This document shows positions 14,803-22,357 of a stretch of DNA of 39,611 nucleotides, piece by piece. Numbering within the stretch: position 1 is the stretch's first letter; the number at the start of each line of letters is the position of its first letter. Under the pieces are notes generated by a model. The model worked only from the letters and a program-made list of their open reading frames with translations. It had not been told where the DNA came from and did no database searches. Source of the stretch: Candidatus Competibacter denitrificans Run_A_D11 (GTDB lineage: Bacteria > Pseudomonadota > Gammaproteobacteria > Competibacterales > Competibacteraceae); assembly GCF_001051235.1 (NCBI RefSeq), contig NZ_CBTJ020000113.1, forward strand, positions 1 through 39,611, read 5' to 3'. Made by a program: the position numbers and the translations under genes.

Positions 14803-16080
14803 ATGGGTTTGATGGATGGGTTATTTGGGAGGAAGAGCGATCCCCGGCCTCCTTCCCCGCCGGTCGCTTCCTTCCCCGTCGGTATTCCGGCGGCGGAGCA
14901 GCGGCGGGCGGCCTGCTGGTTTTCAGGCGAAGCGCCGGAAGAGATGGCCTTGGGCCAGGCCAGTCTGCGCGCCTTGGCTCAAGCCCGTCCGCAACCGGTC
15001 GATCCGCCACCGGGGAACGAGGATTCTCTGACGTGGCTTCAGGAGGCGTTGACTCGTCTGGAGGCGCTGTCCGAGCGGGTGGAGGCGTTGCGGCTACGGT
15101 ACCCGGCAAACGCCCTCCCCTGGCGCTATCTGATTTTTATTCGCGTACTGTGCGATGCTCTGGAAACCGCCCATCAAGCCGCCTTACACCGCCACTCGCT
15201 CATGCGCTGCCCGCTGACGCGCATCGCCGATCCGCACCGTCCAGCGCGGGCGTGGCGCGCCGTATCGCCCCGGATTCAGGACGCCTATTCGGGTCTAGGC
15301 ACCCTGCTGGCGGGCGTATGGCTACCCGAGGAAGGGCAAAAATGGATATTCTCCGCCGCCGCCCTGGGGATTGACTGGATGGATTCAGCCGCGTTCTGGG
15401 CGCAGGTGAACGCCACCGAGACGACGCCGGCGCAGTCCCCGTCCCTGCCGAACGCGGCTCCGGTCTCCACGACCGCGGCGCCGGCCGTGGCGGCGGCTGA
15501 ACCCAGGGCGTCAGCGCCGACGACCGCCGCGCCTCGAAGAAAATGGGCCGCGTCCCCTCAGAGCGTGGCACGGGCCTCCACGACCGCTGCGCCGGCGCAG
15601 CCCCCGTCCCTGCCGGATGCTGAAGCCACGGCGGTCAAGACCCCGCCGCTTGAGGACGACGATCCGCTCGACGCTCACGAGAGGCCGTCTCACCCCACGG
15701 AATTGAGCCAAGCCGTGCGCCAGGTCTTGCAGGACCTGATTCGCCACCCGCTGTTTAACCGGCAACCGGGACCGGGCTGGCGTACTGAAGAAGCGTACTG
15801 GGTGACGGCGCGCCTGTTTGCTGAACAGCTGATGGAGCAGCCCTGGGTCCAAGCGCAACCGTTCCCGGAGCGCCGCGTGATCTACCATCGGATGGGCCGC
15901 CAGGGCTTGTTGCTGCCCCACGGTTCCAACGCCGTCTGGTCGATTTTCGTCACGGATCCGGGCGAAGCGCAGGCGCGTCTGGTCCCGGCACTGAAATTGC
16001 CGGCCTGCTTGCTTGAAAAACCGCTGGTGCTGCCGTATCAGGGGCGTTTGCAACTGGAGAATCCCTGGGTTCTGGAGTAG
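14803..16080 (+). CDS. Hypothetical plasmid/ICE protein with possible TraI_2-type C-terminal domain
   Basis: 425 aa from ATG 14803 (GGAG eight bases upstream). Three parts are seen. An N-terminal helical region (about 1-200) includes ALTRLEALSERVEALRLRY. A low-complexity Ala/Pro/Thr linker (about 205-290) has repeated STTAAPA. A C-terminal domain starts with LSQAVRQVLQDLIRHPLFN and contains EEAYWVTARLFAEQL and RMGRQGLLLPHGSNAVW. The last part resembles the winged-helix C terminus found at the end of TraI_2/MobH-type relaxases, but no relaxase HD motif is present. Function unknown; perhaps a DNA-binding mobilisation or replication accessory protein. Confidence 0.55.
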   Translation: MGLMDGLFGRKSDPRPPSPPVASFPVGIPAAEQRRAACWFSGEAPEEMALGQASLRALAQARPQPVDPPPGNEDSLTWLQEALTRLEALSERVEALRLRYPANALPWRYLIFIRVLCDALETAHQAALHRHSLMRCPLTRIADPHRPARAWRAVSPRIQDAYSGLGTLLAGVWLPEEGQKWIFSAAALGIDWMDSAAFWAQVNATETTPAQSPSLPNAAPVSTTAAPAVAAAEPRASAPTTAAPRRKWAASPQSVARASTTAAPAQPPSLPDAEATAVKTPPLEDDDPLDAHERPSHPTELSQAVRQVLQDLIRHPLFNRQPGPGWRTEEAYWVTARLFAEQLMEQPWVQAQPFPERRVIYHRMGRQGLLLPHGSNAVWSIFVTDPGEAQARLVPALKLPACLLEKPLVLPYQGRLQLENPWVLE

Positions 16081-16367
16081 GAATTTCTGGCTCAAAGCGC
16101 CTTGCAACCGGGCCGAAGAGATCGTGCTCGAACCGCGATCCAAACACCGCCCCTGCTCCGGCCCCCAAGCCCCCACCGAGTCCAAAACCACATCCAGCCC
16201 GCCGCCCGCCCGATCCAACCGGCACCCCGCCGACCCCGCCGTTGCCGCAGGTCCCGTACCCGAAGCGGCGGTTCGTTCCGCCGACCGGTGGTGGAAAGAA
16301 CGACTCGCGTAGCGCCGATGACGACCCTCGTGGTGCATATTGCCGAAGCCGCCGCCGAAGCCGGTGA
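16080..16367 (+). pseudogene. Remnant of a proline-rich protein ending near KRRFVPP
   Basis: A frame without a credible start, rich in Pro (APAPKPPPSPKPHP), contains PLPQVPYPKRRFVPPTGGG and then runs on into the parA remnant in a different frame. The KRRFVPP word and the position directly before parA match the partial ORF at the left edge (RRRFVPP, before the intact parA). Coding status is inferred from this parallel only. Confidence 0.25.
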
Positions 16368-16767
16368 ACAAGTAGCGATTGTGGATACTGAATCACGTCA
16401 TGACGCCATGACGTTGTGCATCATCGACACGGCTCCGCACGCCGCACCGGATGCGACGCGAGTCGCCCGCGCGGTAGATTGAGTCGTGATCCCCTGTCGC
16501 CCGACCGCATTGGACAGGGCTGCAGCAGGAAATGCCGTGGACATCATTAAAGCCGCCGGAACGCCCGCCGTATTCGTACGGTCCGCTGGTCCTTTCCGAG
16601 CGCCTGAAACGGCTGAATCTCGTCCGATCCTTTCCGACTATGGATTACGGGTTGCGCCGGTTACGATCACCGAGCGGCGCGCTTTCGCACGAGCGGTTGC
16701 CACCGGACGGGCGGTGACTGAGTTTGAACCGGATGGAAAAGCGGCTGAGAAAGTGAGAACCTTGTGA
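16318..16767 (+). pseudogene. Degraded type Ib ParA (P-loop lost, internal deletion, in-frame stop)
   Basis: From ATG 16318 the frame reads TTLVVHIAEAAAEAGEQVAIVDT, the segment that normally follows the KGGVGKT P-loop, but the P-loop itself is missing. It then jumps from the A' motif straight to LCIIDTAPHAAPDATRVARAVD (Walker B region), losing several dozen residues. It hits TGA at 16480-16482 and continues in the same frame with VIPCRPTALD...APVTITERRAFARAVATGRAVTEFEPDGKAAEKVRTL, the normal ParA C terminus. It cannot be functional. Its stop overlaps the next gene by four bases, the original operon arrangement. Confidence 0.8.
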
Positions 16768-17060
16768 CAGTGGCTAAAGGAGCCACTCTCTTGAGCAAGC
16801 CGACTGGAACGGGTCTCGCCGCCTTTACCCCTAGAAAGGTAATGGATCAACCGGTCGGCGAAGAATTAGAAAGGGCCATGACTCCCACGCCACGAACACG
16901 AGGCAAAGACGATACCGTAGCGCTGACGGTCCGGCTCCCGCGTGCGGAGTGGGAACGCTTGCATCAGCGGGCGGTTACCGAGGGGACCCGCATTCAACAG
17001 CGGGCGGTTCGTGGATTATCACGCCTTTTCACGGATAAAGGCTTGCCTGGATTAGAATGA
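16764..17060 (+). CDS. RHH-type partition partner of the decayed ParA
   Basis: 98 aa from GTG 16764, overlapping the parA stop (GTGA). The C-terminal part, DDTVALTVRLPRAEWERLHQRA followed by a helix-rich RGLSRLFTDKGLPGL, is the ribbon-helix-helix-like ParB-analogue seen downstream of small type Ib ParA proteins. The N terminus is Thr/Pro/Lys-rich and probably flexible. The gene itself is intact although its ATPase partner is broken. Confidence 0.6.
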   Translation: MTVAKGATLLSKPTGTGLAAFTPRKVMDQPVGEELERAMTPTPRTRGKDDTVALTVRLPRAEWERLHQRAVTEGTRIQQRAVRGLSRLFTDKGLPGLE

Positions 17061-17093
17061 CGCCATAACGCCATAACGTTTTAAAAATATCAG

Positions 17094-17528
17094 ATGATCA
17101 TGCCCATCCACCCCGATCTTCGCCCCCTCTACCCCCCCGACTGGCGGGCGCTGGCCGCTCGGATCAAATTCGAGCGGGCGGGCGGGCGCTGTGAATGGTG
17201 CGGTCGCGAACACGGCGCGACGGTGCTGGTGATCGCCGGCGGCGGCGGGCTGGACCCGGAGACCGGCGAATGGTTTGATGATCGAGGGCAGTCGCTGGGC
17301 TGGTGCCGACCCTCGGACTGGCCGATGGGACGCCTGGTGAAAACGATCCTGACCTGTGCTCATCTGGATCAGAATCCCGCCCACAACGACCCGGCCCATC
17401 TGGCGGCGCTCTGCCCGCGCTGCCACTGGCGCCACGACCGGCGCCAGCACCTCCAAAGCGCCTACCGGAACCGGCGCAAACCCTGGGCGGTTAAGGATCT
17501 GTTCGACGGATTGATCTCGAAGGATTGA
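17094..17528 (+). CDS. HNH-like zinc-binding protein
   Basis: 144 aa from ATG 17094 (or ATG 17100). Two Cys pairs, CEWCG near residue 33 and CPRCH near 114, with LTCAHLDQNPAHND between them, form a treble-clef HNH-like arrangement in which AHLDQNP...HND supplies the His and Asn. Such proteins are common on plasmids and prophages and may nick or cut DNA. A GCCATAAC direct repeat lies just upstream at about 17061-17078. Confidence 0.6.
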   Translation: MIMPIHPDLRPLYPPDWRALAARIKFERAGGRCEWCGREHGATVLVIAGGGGLDPETGEWFDDRGQSLGWCRPSDWPMGRLVKTILTCAHLDQNPAHNDPAHLAALCPRCHWRHDRRQHLQSAYRNRRKPWAVKDLFDGLISKD

Positions 17529-17557
17529 GATCGGCCCGGCGTGGCGGGTCAAGGGTG

Positions 17558-17580
17558 TTATCCACATTTTTTGTGGATAA
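17558..17580. repeat. Inverted pair of perfect DnaA boxes
   Basis: TTATCCACA (17558-17566) and its exact complement TGTGGATAA (17572-17580) face each other across five T. Both match the consensus DnaA box without mismatch. The structure could also act as a hairpin terminator for the HNH gene, but consensus matches on both arms favour a replication-origin element. Confidence 0.55.
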
Positions 17581-18071
17581 ACTGGGTTGGTCCGCTGAGG
17601 ATACCTGTTGAATCGCGGGGTTGCGTGCGGTCATCGAGTTGCGCAGAAAATGAGCAAGGCACTCCCACCGCCGCGATCCACTGTCCTTTAAAACGGTACT
17701 CCCCACCCTCCACGGTTCGGCGCACGGGACGCGGCGGCTTCGAGGTCAGGGCGGCCCGATACAGCAGCGCCACCCTATCCTCTCCGCGCCCGCGCCCGAT
17801 CACCGGGGGTTGCGCCCGACCGTAAGGCCACAGCGCCGAGGCGGCGCAGCGGCCCCAACGGCCCTCCACTGAGTGATCTGGAGAAAGGCCGGCGCTGGAT
17901 CGACTGGGAGTTATTGGAGCAGAGCGCCGGCGCGTTGCCATGCCGGATGGCGGACCTGCCGCCACCGGAAGATCACTGACGAGAAGCCGCGTGAGCGCAG
18001 CGCGAGGGGTTTGCGTGGTCGCTGCGCAAGGCCAAGAAATCGTTGTCGTATCCCACCCTGAGAATTTCCCC
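17581..18071. other. Region without a clear gene; possible gene fragment at about 17830-17979
   Basis: On the plus strand a frame stopping at 17977-17979 reads convincingly as protein (PLSDLEKGRRWIDWELLEQSAG) but has no start codon in frame, so it is taken as a fragment. A minus-strand frame over the whole region is open and contains GGEYRFKGQWIAAVGVPCSF. I cannot decide whether that is coding. No RNA gene seen. Confidence 0.3.
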
Positions 18072-18313
18072 ATGACCTTTACTACCGAGCCGATTCACGA
18101 CATCACCGCCCGCGCGCTTGAAGAGGGCCAGATCCCGTCACCGACCAGGGCCAGCCCCTCTGGACGCTCGCGGTGCGCGCCGCGATCTTCGGGTTAACCC
18201 CCGAGCCAGCCGAGGCCGAGAGGACCGCGTTCTTTCCGCCCATCGCCGAGGTCGCTGGTGGAGGGCCGATCCGACCCGCAGGGGAGGAGGGAACCGTTAA
18301 CTCACGGAGGTAG
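18072..18313 (+). pseudogene. Small hypothetical gene with a frameshift
   Basis: ATG 18072 opens MTFTTEPIHDITARALEEG, and after about residue 22 the sensible sequence moves to another frame: GQPLWTLAVRAAIFGLTPEP and AERTAFFPPIAEVAGG, stopping with TAG at 18311-18313. A one-base deletion near 18133-18140 explains both halves. Together they would give a protein of about 80 aa of unknown family. It converges on, and overlaps by 17 bases, the SRAP gene. Confidence 0.45.
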
Positions 18314-18974
18314 CCAGCGGCGTCCGCAGCGCCGGTCCCTCGTGGCGCGGATGATTGACGTGGGAACTGACCGGCCAGAGCCGCAGCCGCTCGGGCGGGC
18401 ACGGCGCCAGCAACGGGCGCAGGGCGGCGGGGTCGGTCGCGGCCGGATCGAGCCAGCGCGCCTCGTCTGCCGGGTTGAGGATCGCCGGCATCCGGTCGTG
18501 GATCGGGGCCACCAGGGCATTGGCCTGGGTCACCAGGATCGTGCAGGACTCGATGACTGGACCGTCCCGTTCCCAGCGTTCCCACAGTCCGGCGAACGCC
18601 ATCGGTTGTCCGTCGGCTGGGGTGATGCAGTACGGTTGGTTACGGGCACCGAGTTTCACCCACTCGTAAAACCCGTCGGCGGGAATCAGGCAGCGCCGTC
18701 GGCGAAAGGCTTGGCGGTAGGTCGGTTTCTCGGCCACCGTCTCGGCGCGGGCGTTGATCGTGCTGTAAGCAGTCCGGGGTTCCGGTGACCAAGACGGAAT
18801 CAGACCCCAGCGCAGGGGGACGAATTCCCGAACCCCACCCGCGGCGATCCGAACCGCCCCCACCGGCTGGCTGGGTGCGACGTTGTAGCGGGGCGCGAGG
18901 TCCGGCGGGGTGGCGAGTTGGAACCGCTCGGCCAGGACTTCGCCGGTGGTGGCTTGGATGAAACGGCCGCACAT
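18297..18974 (-). CDS. yedK: SOS response-associated peptidase (SRAP/HMCES, YedK-like)
   Basis: 225 aa. SRAP proteins crosslink to abasic sites in single-stranded DNA through Cys2, forming a thiazolidine that protects the lesion. Visible family features are the N-terminal MCGRF with catalytic Cys2, RYNVAPSQPVGAVR, PLRWGLIPSW, INARAETVAEKPTYRQAF, RRCLIPADGFYEW and IHDRMPAIL. Length is typical. It is close to the lexA operon, in keeping with a DNA-damage theme, but transcribed separately with two genes between. Confidence 0.95.
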   Translation of the reverse strand: MCGRFIQATTGEVLAERFQLATPPDLAPRYNVAPSQPVGAVRIAAGGVREFVPLRWGLIPSWSPEPRTAYSTINARAETVAEKPTYRQAFRRRRCLIPADGFYEWVKLGARNQPYCITPADGQPMAFAGLWERWERDGPVIESCTILVTQANALVAPIHDRMPAILNPADEARWLDPAATDPAALRPLLAPCPPERLRLWPVSSHVNHPRHEGPALRTPLATSVS

Positions 18975-19106
18975 GGCATGGCGCTCCTCATGCTGAGCCG
19001 GTTGACGTGGGGTCGGGCAAGCGATGGACGTCCATCGGGGTCAGCACGGCGTGAGCCTCAGTTTTTCTCAAGCCGCGATGCGCCGCGCCGTCGCGCTCGG
19101 GGTGTC

Positions 19107-19493
19107 TCACGGCGTCCGATAGGTGATGGCGCACAGCGTCGCGCCCTGCGGGTCTTGCAGCACGCAGAACCGGCCGATGTCAGGAATATCCTCCGGCGGG
19201 CGCAGCAGTTTCCCGCCGAGGGTTTCCACCTGACGGGCAGTGGCGTCCACATCGTCCACGGTGACATAGACGCCCCAGGCCGGCGGCATCCCGGCGCATT
19301 CAGGCGGTGCGGCCATCATCCCGCCGACCGCTTCGCCGCCGACCTTGACCATCACATAGCCCTCTCCGCCCGGATCGTCTTCGGTCTGCCAGCCGAAGAG
19401 CGCGCCATAAAACTGTTGGGCGGCTTCAACGTCCGTGGTCATCAACTCGTTCCAGCTAAAAGCGCCGTGTTTCATGAAGTTTTTGTTCATCAT
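19107..19493 (-). CDS. VOC-family (glyoxalase-like) protein
   Basis: 128 aa from ATG 19493 (GAGG upstream). A paired beta-alpha-beta-beta-beta metal-binding fold is indicated by KHGAFSWNELMTTDVEAAQQFYGALFGWQ, GGMMAAPPE, WGVYVTVDDVDATARQVETLGGKLL and LQDPQGATLCAITY, typical of the PhnB/YnbC-like VOC proteins with one half domain per start. The substrate cannot be predicted. Confidence 0.88.
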   Translation of the reverse strand: MMNKNFMKHGAFSWNELMTTDVEAAQQFYGALFGWQTEDDPGGEGYVMVKVGGEAVGGMMAAPPECAGMPPAWGVYVTVDDVDATARQVETLGGKLLRPPEDIPDIGRFCVLQDPQGATLCAITYRTP

Positions 19494-19533
19494 CGTCACC
19501 TCGTCGGTTTGAAAGGAAACCCCCGGTGAAGGG

Positions 19534-20016
19534 TCAGGAAGACAGCCGTCCCGGCCAGAGCCGGTGAATCACCCAGCGCGCGACGCCCACCCTCGTTGCT
19601 CCATCCAGCGGCGGGCCGAAGCCCGATTCTGCCGCTGATGTCCTCAACCGGCCTTGGGCATCGCGGCTCAGGCGGGTGAGGACGGCTACCCCCTCCACGA
19701 TCACCAGCGCCACACTGCCCGCCAGCGGCGGCGTCGCTCGATCCATGACCAGCAAATCCCCGTCATGAATCCCGGCCTCGGCCAACCCCTCGCCGGCGAC
19801 GCGCAGCAGAAACGTCTGGGCCGGATTGCGTACCAGATGGTCATCCAGGCTGGGAAACCACTCGATGTCATCAGACAGCGGCATTGGTGCGCCAGCCGGT
19901 ATCGGCATGGTCAACAACGGCCAGCCGGTCGGTTCCGGCGTCCGGTGGGTGTTGTGTTCCATCAGCCACAGGGAAAAGGCCGATGCAGTGGCGGATGAGT
20001 TCAAAGCGGTGAGCAT
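19534..20016 (-). CDS. UmuD-like S24 protein lacking the catalytic Ser-Lys dyad
   Basis: 160 aa from ATG 20016, overlapping the lexA stop as TGATG with GGAGG eight bases upstream, so translation is coupled to lexA. The fold is that of the LexA/UmuD peptidase: LRVAGEGLAEAGIHDGDLLVMDRATPPLAGSVALVIVEG. In active members the nucleophile lies in GDSM; here the four residues are GEGL (75-78), so Ser is Gly. The general-base Lys of the F-T-V-K-R-L strand is Thr114 in AVLTRL. A cleavable-looking Ala-Gly bond remains (IPAGAP, residues 41-42). It has no HTH. It may be a substrate or dimer partner of LexA, or a polymerase accessory, rather than a self-cleaving protein. No umuC/dinB-type polymerase gene follows. 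Confidence 0.85.
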   Translation of the reverse strand: MLTALNSSATASAFSLWLMEHNTHRTPEPTGWPLLTMPIPAGAPMPLSDDIEWFPSLDDHLVRNPAQTFLLRVAGEGLAEAGIHDGDLLVMDRATPPLAGSVALVIVEGVAVLTRLSRDAQGRLRTSAAESGFGPPLDGATRVGVARWVIHRLWPGRLSS

Positions 20017-20609
20017 CAAGGGAGCCTCCGATAGTGGCGAATTAAACCGACCACCACGCCGAAAATCTGCAAGCGGTCGCCGGGGCGTAACACCGGATAG
20101 GCCGGATTGGCGGGTTTCAATACCGCTTCCCCGTCGTCCACCGCCAGCGTCTTGAGGGTGAATTCGTTGTCGATAACGGCGATGACGCGATCACCGGGCC
20201 AGGCCGGCGTGTCGCGCTCCACAACGGCCACATCGCCGGAATGAATGCCATCCTCGATCATCGAATCGCCGGTGATCGGGATCAGCACCGTCCGGGACGG
20301 ATGGCGCACGAGCCAAGCGTCAATCGAGCGGGCGTCACCACTGTCCGCGGTTGCCAGAGGCAGACCGGCCGGGACGGGAACCTCGGCGTGAGGACGCTCA
20401 AAGAACCGCCCGGTCGGTGTCCAGCGCCCGTCCGGCGTGCGCTCCAGAAAGCCCGCTGCTTGCAAACGATGCAGTACTTTGGCGACCGCCGAACGCGACG
20501 CCATCCCCAACACCGCTTGTAACGGTCCATAGGCCGGTAAGCTGCGCCAGCGGGCGTAATAGTCTTGGAGACGGGCCAAGTAAGCCCGGTCATCCGGTAT
20601 CTTCGGCAT
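20016..20609 (-). CDS. lexA: LexA-family SOS repressor
   Basis: 197 aa from ATG 20609. The N-terminal winged HTH (about 20-70) includes YGPLQAVLGMASRSAVAKVLHRLQAAGFL. The cleavage site Ala81-Gly82 is in VPAGLP. Catalytic Ser116 is in ITGDSMIEDGIHSGD and Lys153 in NEFTLKTL. All residues for RecA*-stimulated self-cleavage are present. It heads a two-gene operon with the dead UmuD-like gene. A perfect 18-bp palindrome 14 bases upstream of the start is a likely autoregulatory operator. The sequence is divergent from E. coli LexA and the N-terminal domain is short. Confidence 0.88.
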   Translation of the reverse strand: MPKIPDDRAYLARLQDYYARWRSLPAYGPLQAVLGMASRSAVAKVLHRLQAAGFLERTPDGRWTPTGRFFERPHAEVPVPAGLPLATADSGDARSIDAWLVRHPSRTVLIPITGDSMIEDGIHSGDVAVVERDTPAWPGDRVIAVIDNEFTLKTLAVDDGEAVLKPANPAYPVLRPGDRLQIFGVVVGLIRHYRRLP

Positions 20610-20623
20610 GGCCTTACCCTGAA

Positions 20624-20641
20624 AGAGTACAAATATACTCT
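20624..20641 (-). promoter_or_regulatory. Candidate LexA operator upstream of lexA
   Basis: AGAGTA - CAAATA - TACTCT is a perfect 6+6 dyad in an AT-rich segment immediately before lexA. It differs from the enterobacterial CTGT-N8-ACAG box, as is common for divergent LexA clades. No second copy was noticed elsewhere in the window. Confidence 0.55.
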
Positions 20642-20830
20642 AATCATAGGCAACCGTTGCTCGTTCGTCAAGCGAGGATCAAGGGGTGGATAGCGAGAAA
20701 CAGCTACAGTTCGTCGGGAGGATCAGAATGCAGGGAGAGACAAACAGCAATAGAACCTACCGGAGAGGCGTACTCACCGGGGCCGCGATCAGCAGCGTGT
20801 TGAATCAGCACGCATCCGCCCGACCGGGCG
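20642..20830. other. Intergenic, nothing recognised
   Basis: Between the lexA operator and the gene remnant at 20.83 kb I see no conserved frame or RNA gene. Confidence 0.3.
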
Positions 20831-20989
20831 TTAATCTGCCGTAATCCCAGTCTCCCGCACGGTGAAAGAGGGCGCGGCCTGCAACAGTGCAGCAAGACCC
20901 GTTTCATCCAAGTCGGTAAAATGCCGTCCGCCGTGTTCACATGCGCCCTGGGCCGCCTTCAACCAGGGCACCTTGCCTTTGTTCAATCC
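20831..20989 (-). pseudogene. C-terminal remnant of an unidentified enzyme (perhaps a methyltransferase)
   Basis: A minus-strand frame ending with TAA at 20831-20833 reads VPWLKAAQGACEHGG, then RHFTDLDETGLAALLQAAPS and FTVRETGITAD. It looks like the C terminus of a class I methyltransferase-type protein, but there is no upstream start or body. It is a truncated relic; the family call is weak. Confidence 0.35.
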
Positions 20990-20993
20990 GCTC

Positions 20994-21524
20994 TCAGCCC
21001 GGCGACTGAGGCGCGGGGCGACGCCGCCCCTGTAACAGCCCTGCCAGAACTCCGATCAGGCCGGTTACACCACAGAAAAGATGCAACGTCTCGGTCGAAA
21101 CGATCCCTCGCCATGCCGGGGCCGCTGACCACGGCCAAAAGGGGGCCATATCAGAGTGCATGAAACTGTCCAGCGCCACATGGCTATAAGTGCCGATGAA
21201 CGCGCCGGTCACGATGGCTCCCCATGATAAAGCGTCCGGCGAACGGAACCGTTCCAGACGATGGAATGGGAGTTCGTGATTCCACCATCGGCGTAGCGCC
21301 CGGCGGATCGGTGGCGATAACAAGCAGACCAGCAACGCGATCCCCGTTGCACCGGCGACGCTGTGACTCCGACCGTGCAAAACGGTCGCGCCCTGAAACA
21401 AGCCGATCAACGGTTCAATATCCATGGCGACCTGGGCAATGCCATAGGTCAATAAGCTAAAATGGCGACCGGCGATGGCTTTGATTGCCAGTCCCGGTCC
21501 CATGTGGAAGGGAGTGAAGGGCAT
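20994..21524 (-). CDS. DUF4184-type integral membrane protein (metal-dependent hydrolase-like)
   Basis: 176 aa from ATG 21524, the start used across the family (MPFTPFHMGPGLAIKAI). Several hydrophobic segments are seen: LLTYGIAQVAMDIEPLIGLF, VAGATGIALLVCLL, ALSWGAIVTGAFIGTYSHVALD and LFCGVTGLIGVLAGLL. Conserved His/Asp residues (HGRSHS, SHVALDSFMHSD) recall the metal-binding sites of YdjM-like membrane hydrolases. Inner membrane; substrate unknown. Confidence 0.75.
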   Translation of the reverse strand: MPFTPFHMGPGLAIKAIAGRHFSLLTYGIAQVAMDIEPLIGLFQGATVLHGRSHSVAGATGIALLVCLLSPPIRRALRRWWNHELPFHRLERFRSPDALSWGAIVTGAFIGTYSHVALDSFMHSDMAPFWPWSAAPAWRGIVSTETLHLFCGVTGLIGVLAGLLQGRRRPAPQSPG

Positions 21525-21815
21525 CAGGGACACGCTCTGAACCGGGACCGCATTGCACGATACGGCATGAGCGGTACTCCCAGAATCCATAAAATTACCC
21601 GCACGAGGACCCGCAGAATGAGCAGGGTCATTCCGCCGCCCAGCGCCCGGTACGCCTCGTTTACGAGGCTCGCGTGGGTGGTCATCCCCTCCCCGCTACG
21701 GTAATCACGGTGAGGGCGATCCTGCGTGAATAGAGGTGCATGACGGGAAACTCAGGGCCGTCCTCACGCGATTTCTCGAAGACGGAGTTCGTTTTCTTCA
21801 TTCATCGATCATCGA

Positions 21816-22292
21816 TCATGGCGGTGCTTGAGCTTCCCGTTCCAGAATGAACGCCCATTGTTCCGCGGTCACCGGCAGCACGGACAGCCGACTCCCTGGG
21901 CGCAACAGGGCGAAATCACCCAAGAGGTCTCGATACCGTTTCAGTTCGGCCAGAGTCACCGCCCGCCGCAAGCGCCGGACGAACCGCACGTCCACCCGAT
22001 GCCAGCGCGGGTGATCGGGTGTACTACCTGGATCGTGATAGGGACTGGCGGGATCCCATGCGGTCGTGTCTGGATAGCCTGCCCTCACCACTTGAACGAT
22101 TCCAACGACCGCGGGACGAGCCGTTCCTGAGTGATAGAAAAAGGCTTCATCGCCTACCTGCAACCCGTCCCGCAGGAAGTTGCGTGCTTGATAATTACGC
22201 ACACCTTCCCAAGGCGTCGTTCGATCTGGAGCCATTTCCAAGTCAGCGAGGCTGAAGGTTTGCGGTTCGGATTTTAGTAGCCAGTAGCCCAT
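21816..22292 (-). CDS. EVE domain-containing protein
   Basis: 158 aa. The PUA-related EVE fold is recognised by MGYWLLKSEPQTFSLADLE, TPWEGVRNYQARNFLRD, VGDEAFFYHSG and PAVVGIVQVVRAGYPD. EVE domains bind modified bases in DNA or RNA, and free-standing ones are widespread in proteobacteria. The start is the second of two tandem ATG codons after AAAGGAGA. It lies about 65 bases from the IS element to its right. Confidence 0.93.
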   Translation of the reverse strand: MGYWLLKSEPQTFSLADLEMAPDRTTPWEGVRNYQARNFLRDGLQVGDEAFFYHSGTARPAVVGIVQVVRAGYPDTTAWDPASPYHDPGSTPDHPRWHRVDVRFVRRLRRAVTLAELKRYRDLLGDFALLRPGSRLSVLPVTAEQWAFILEREAQAPP

Positions 22293-22357
22293 CATTCTCC
22301 TTTCATCGATGATTCTTGACGGGGTTGATTGCCCGGAAAACTGAGAATTTCAGAAGT

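Noticed and set aside
14631..15374. 247-codon plus-strand frame starting inside the iteron-like repeats
   Set aside because: Most of it overlaps the 14803 gene in another frame and becomes Gly/Ser/Arg-rich shadow sequence; only a short early piece (NLLKKLNYYIGEQRVSIL) looks protein-like.
17558..18073. 171-codon minus-strand frame over the region after the HNH gene
   Set aside because: It covers the DnaA-box dyad, has no ribosome binding site, and a plus-strand fragment in the same place reads equally well; parts look protein-like but I could not decide, so it is not listed as a gene.
20994..21060. Cobalamin-type riboswitch on the minus strand near the DUF4184 gene 3' end
   Set aside because: A GC-rich stretch loosely recalled riboswitch cores, but the required consensus boxes are absent and it lies at a gene end, not upstream.
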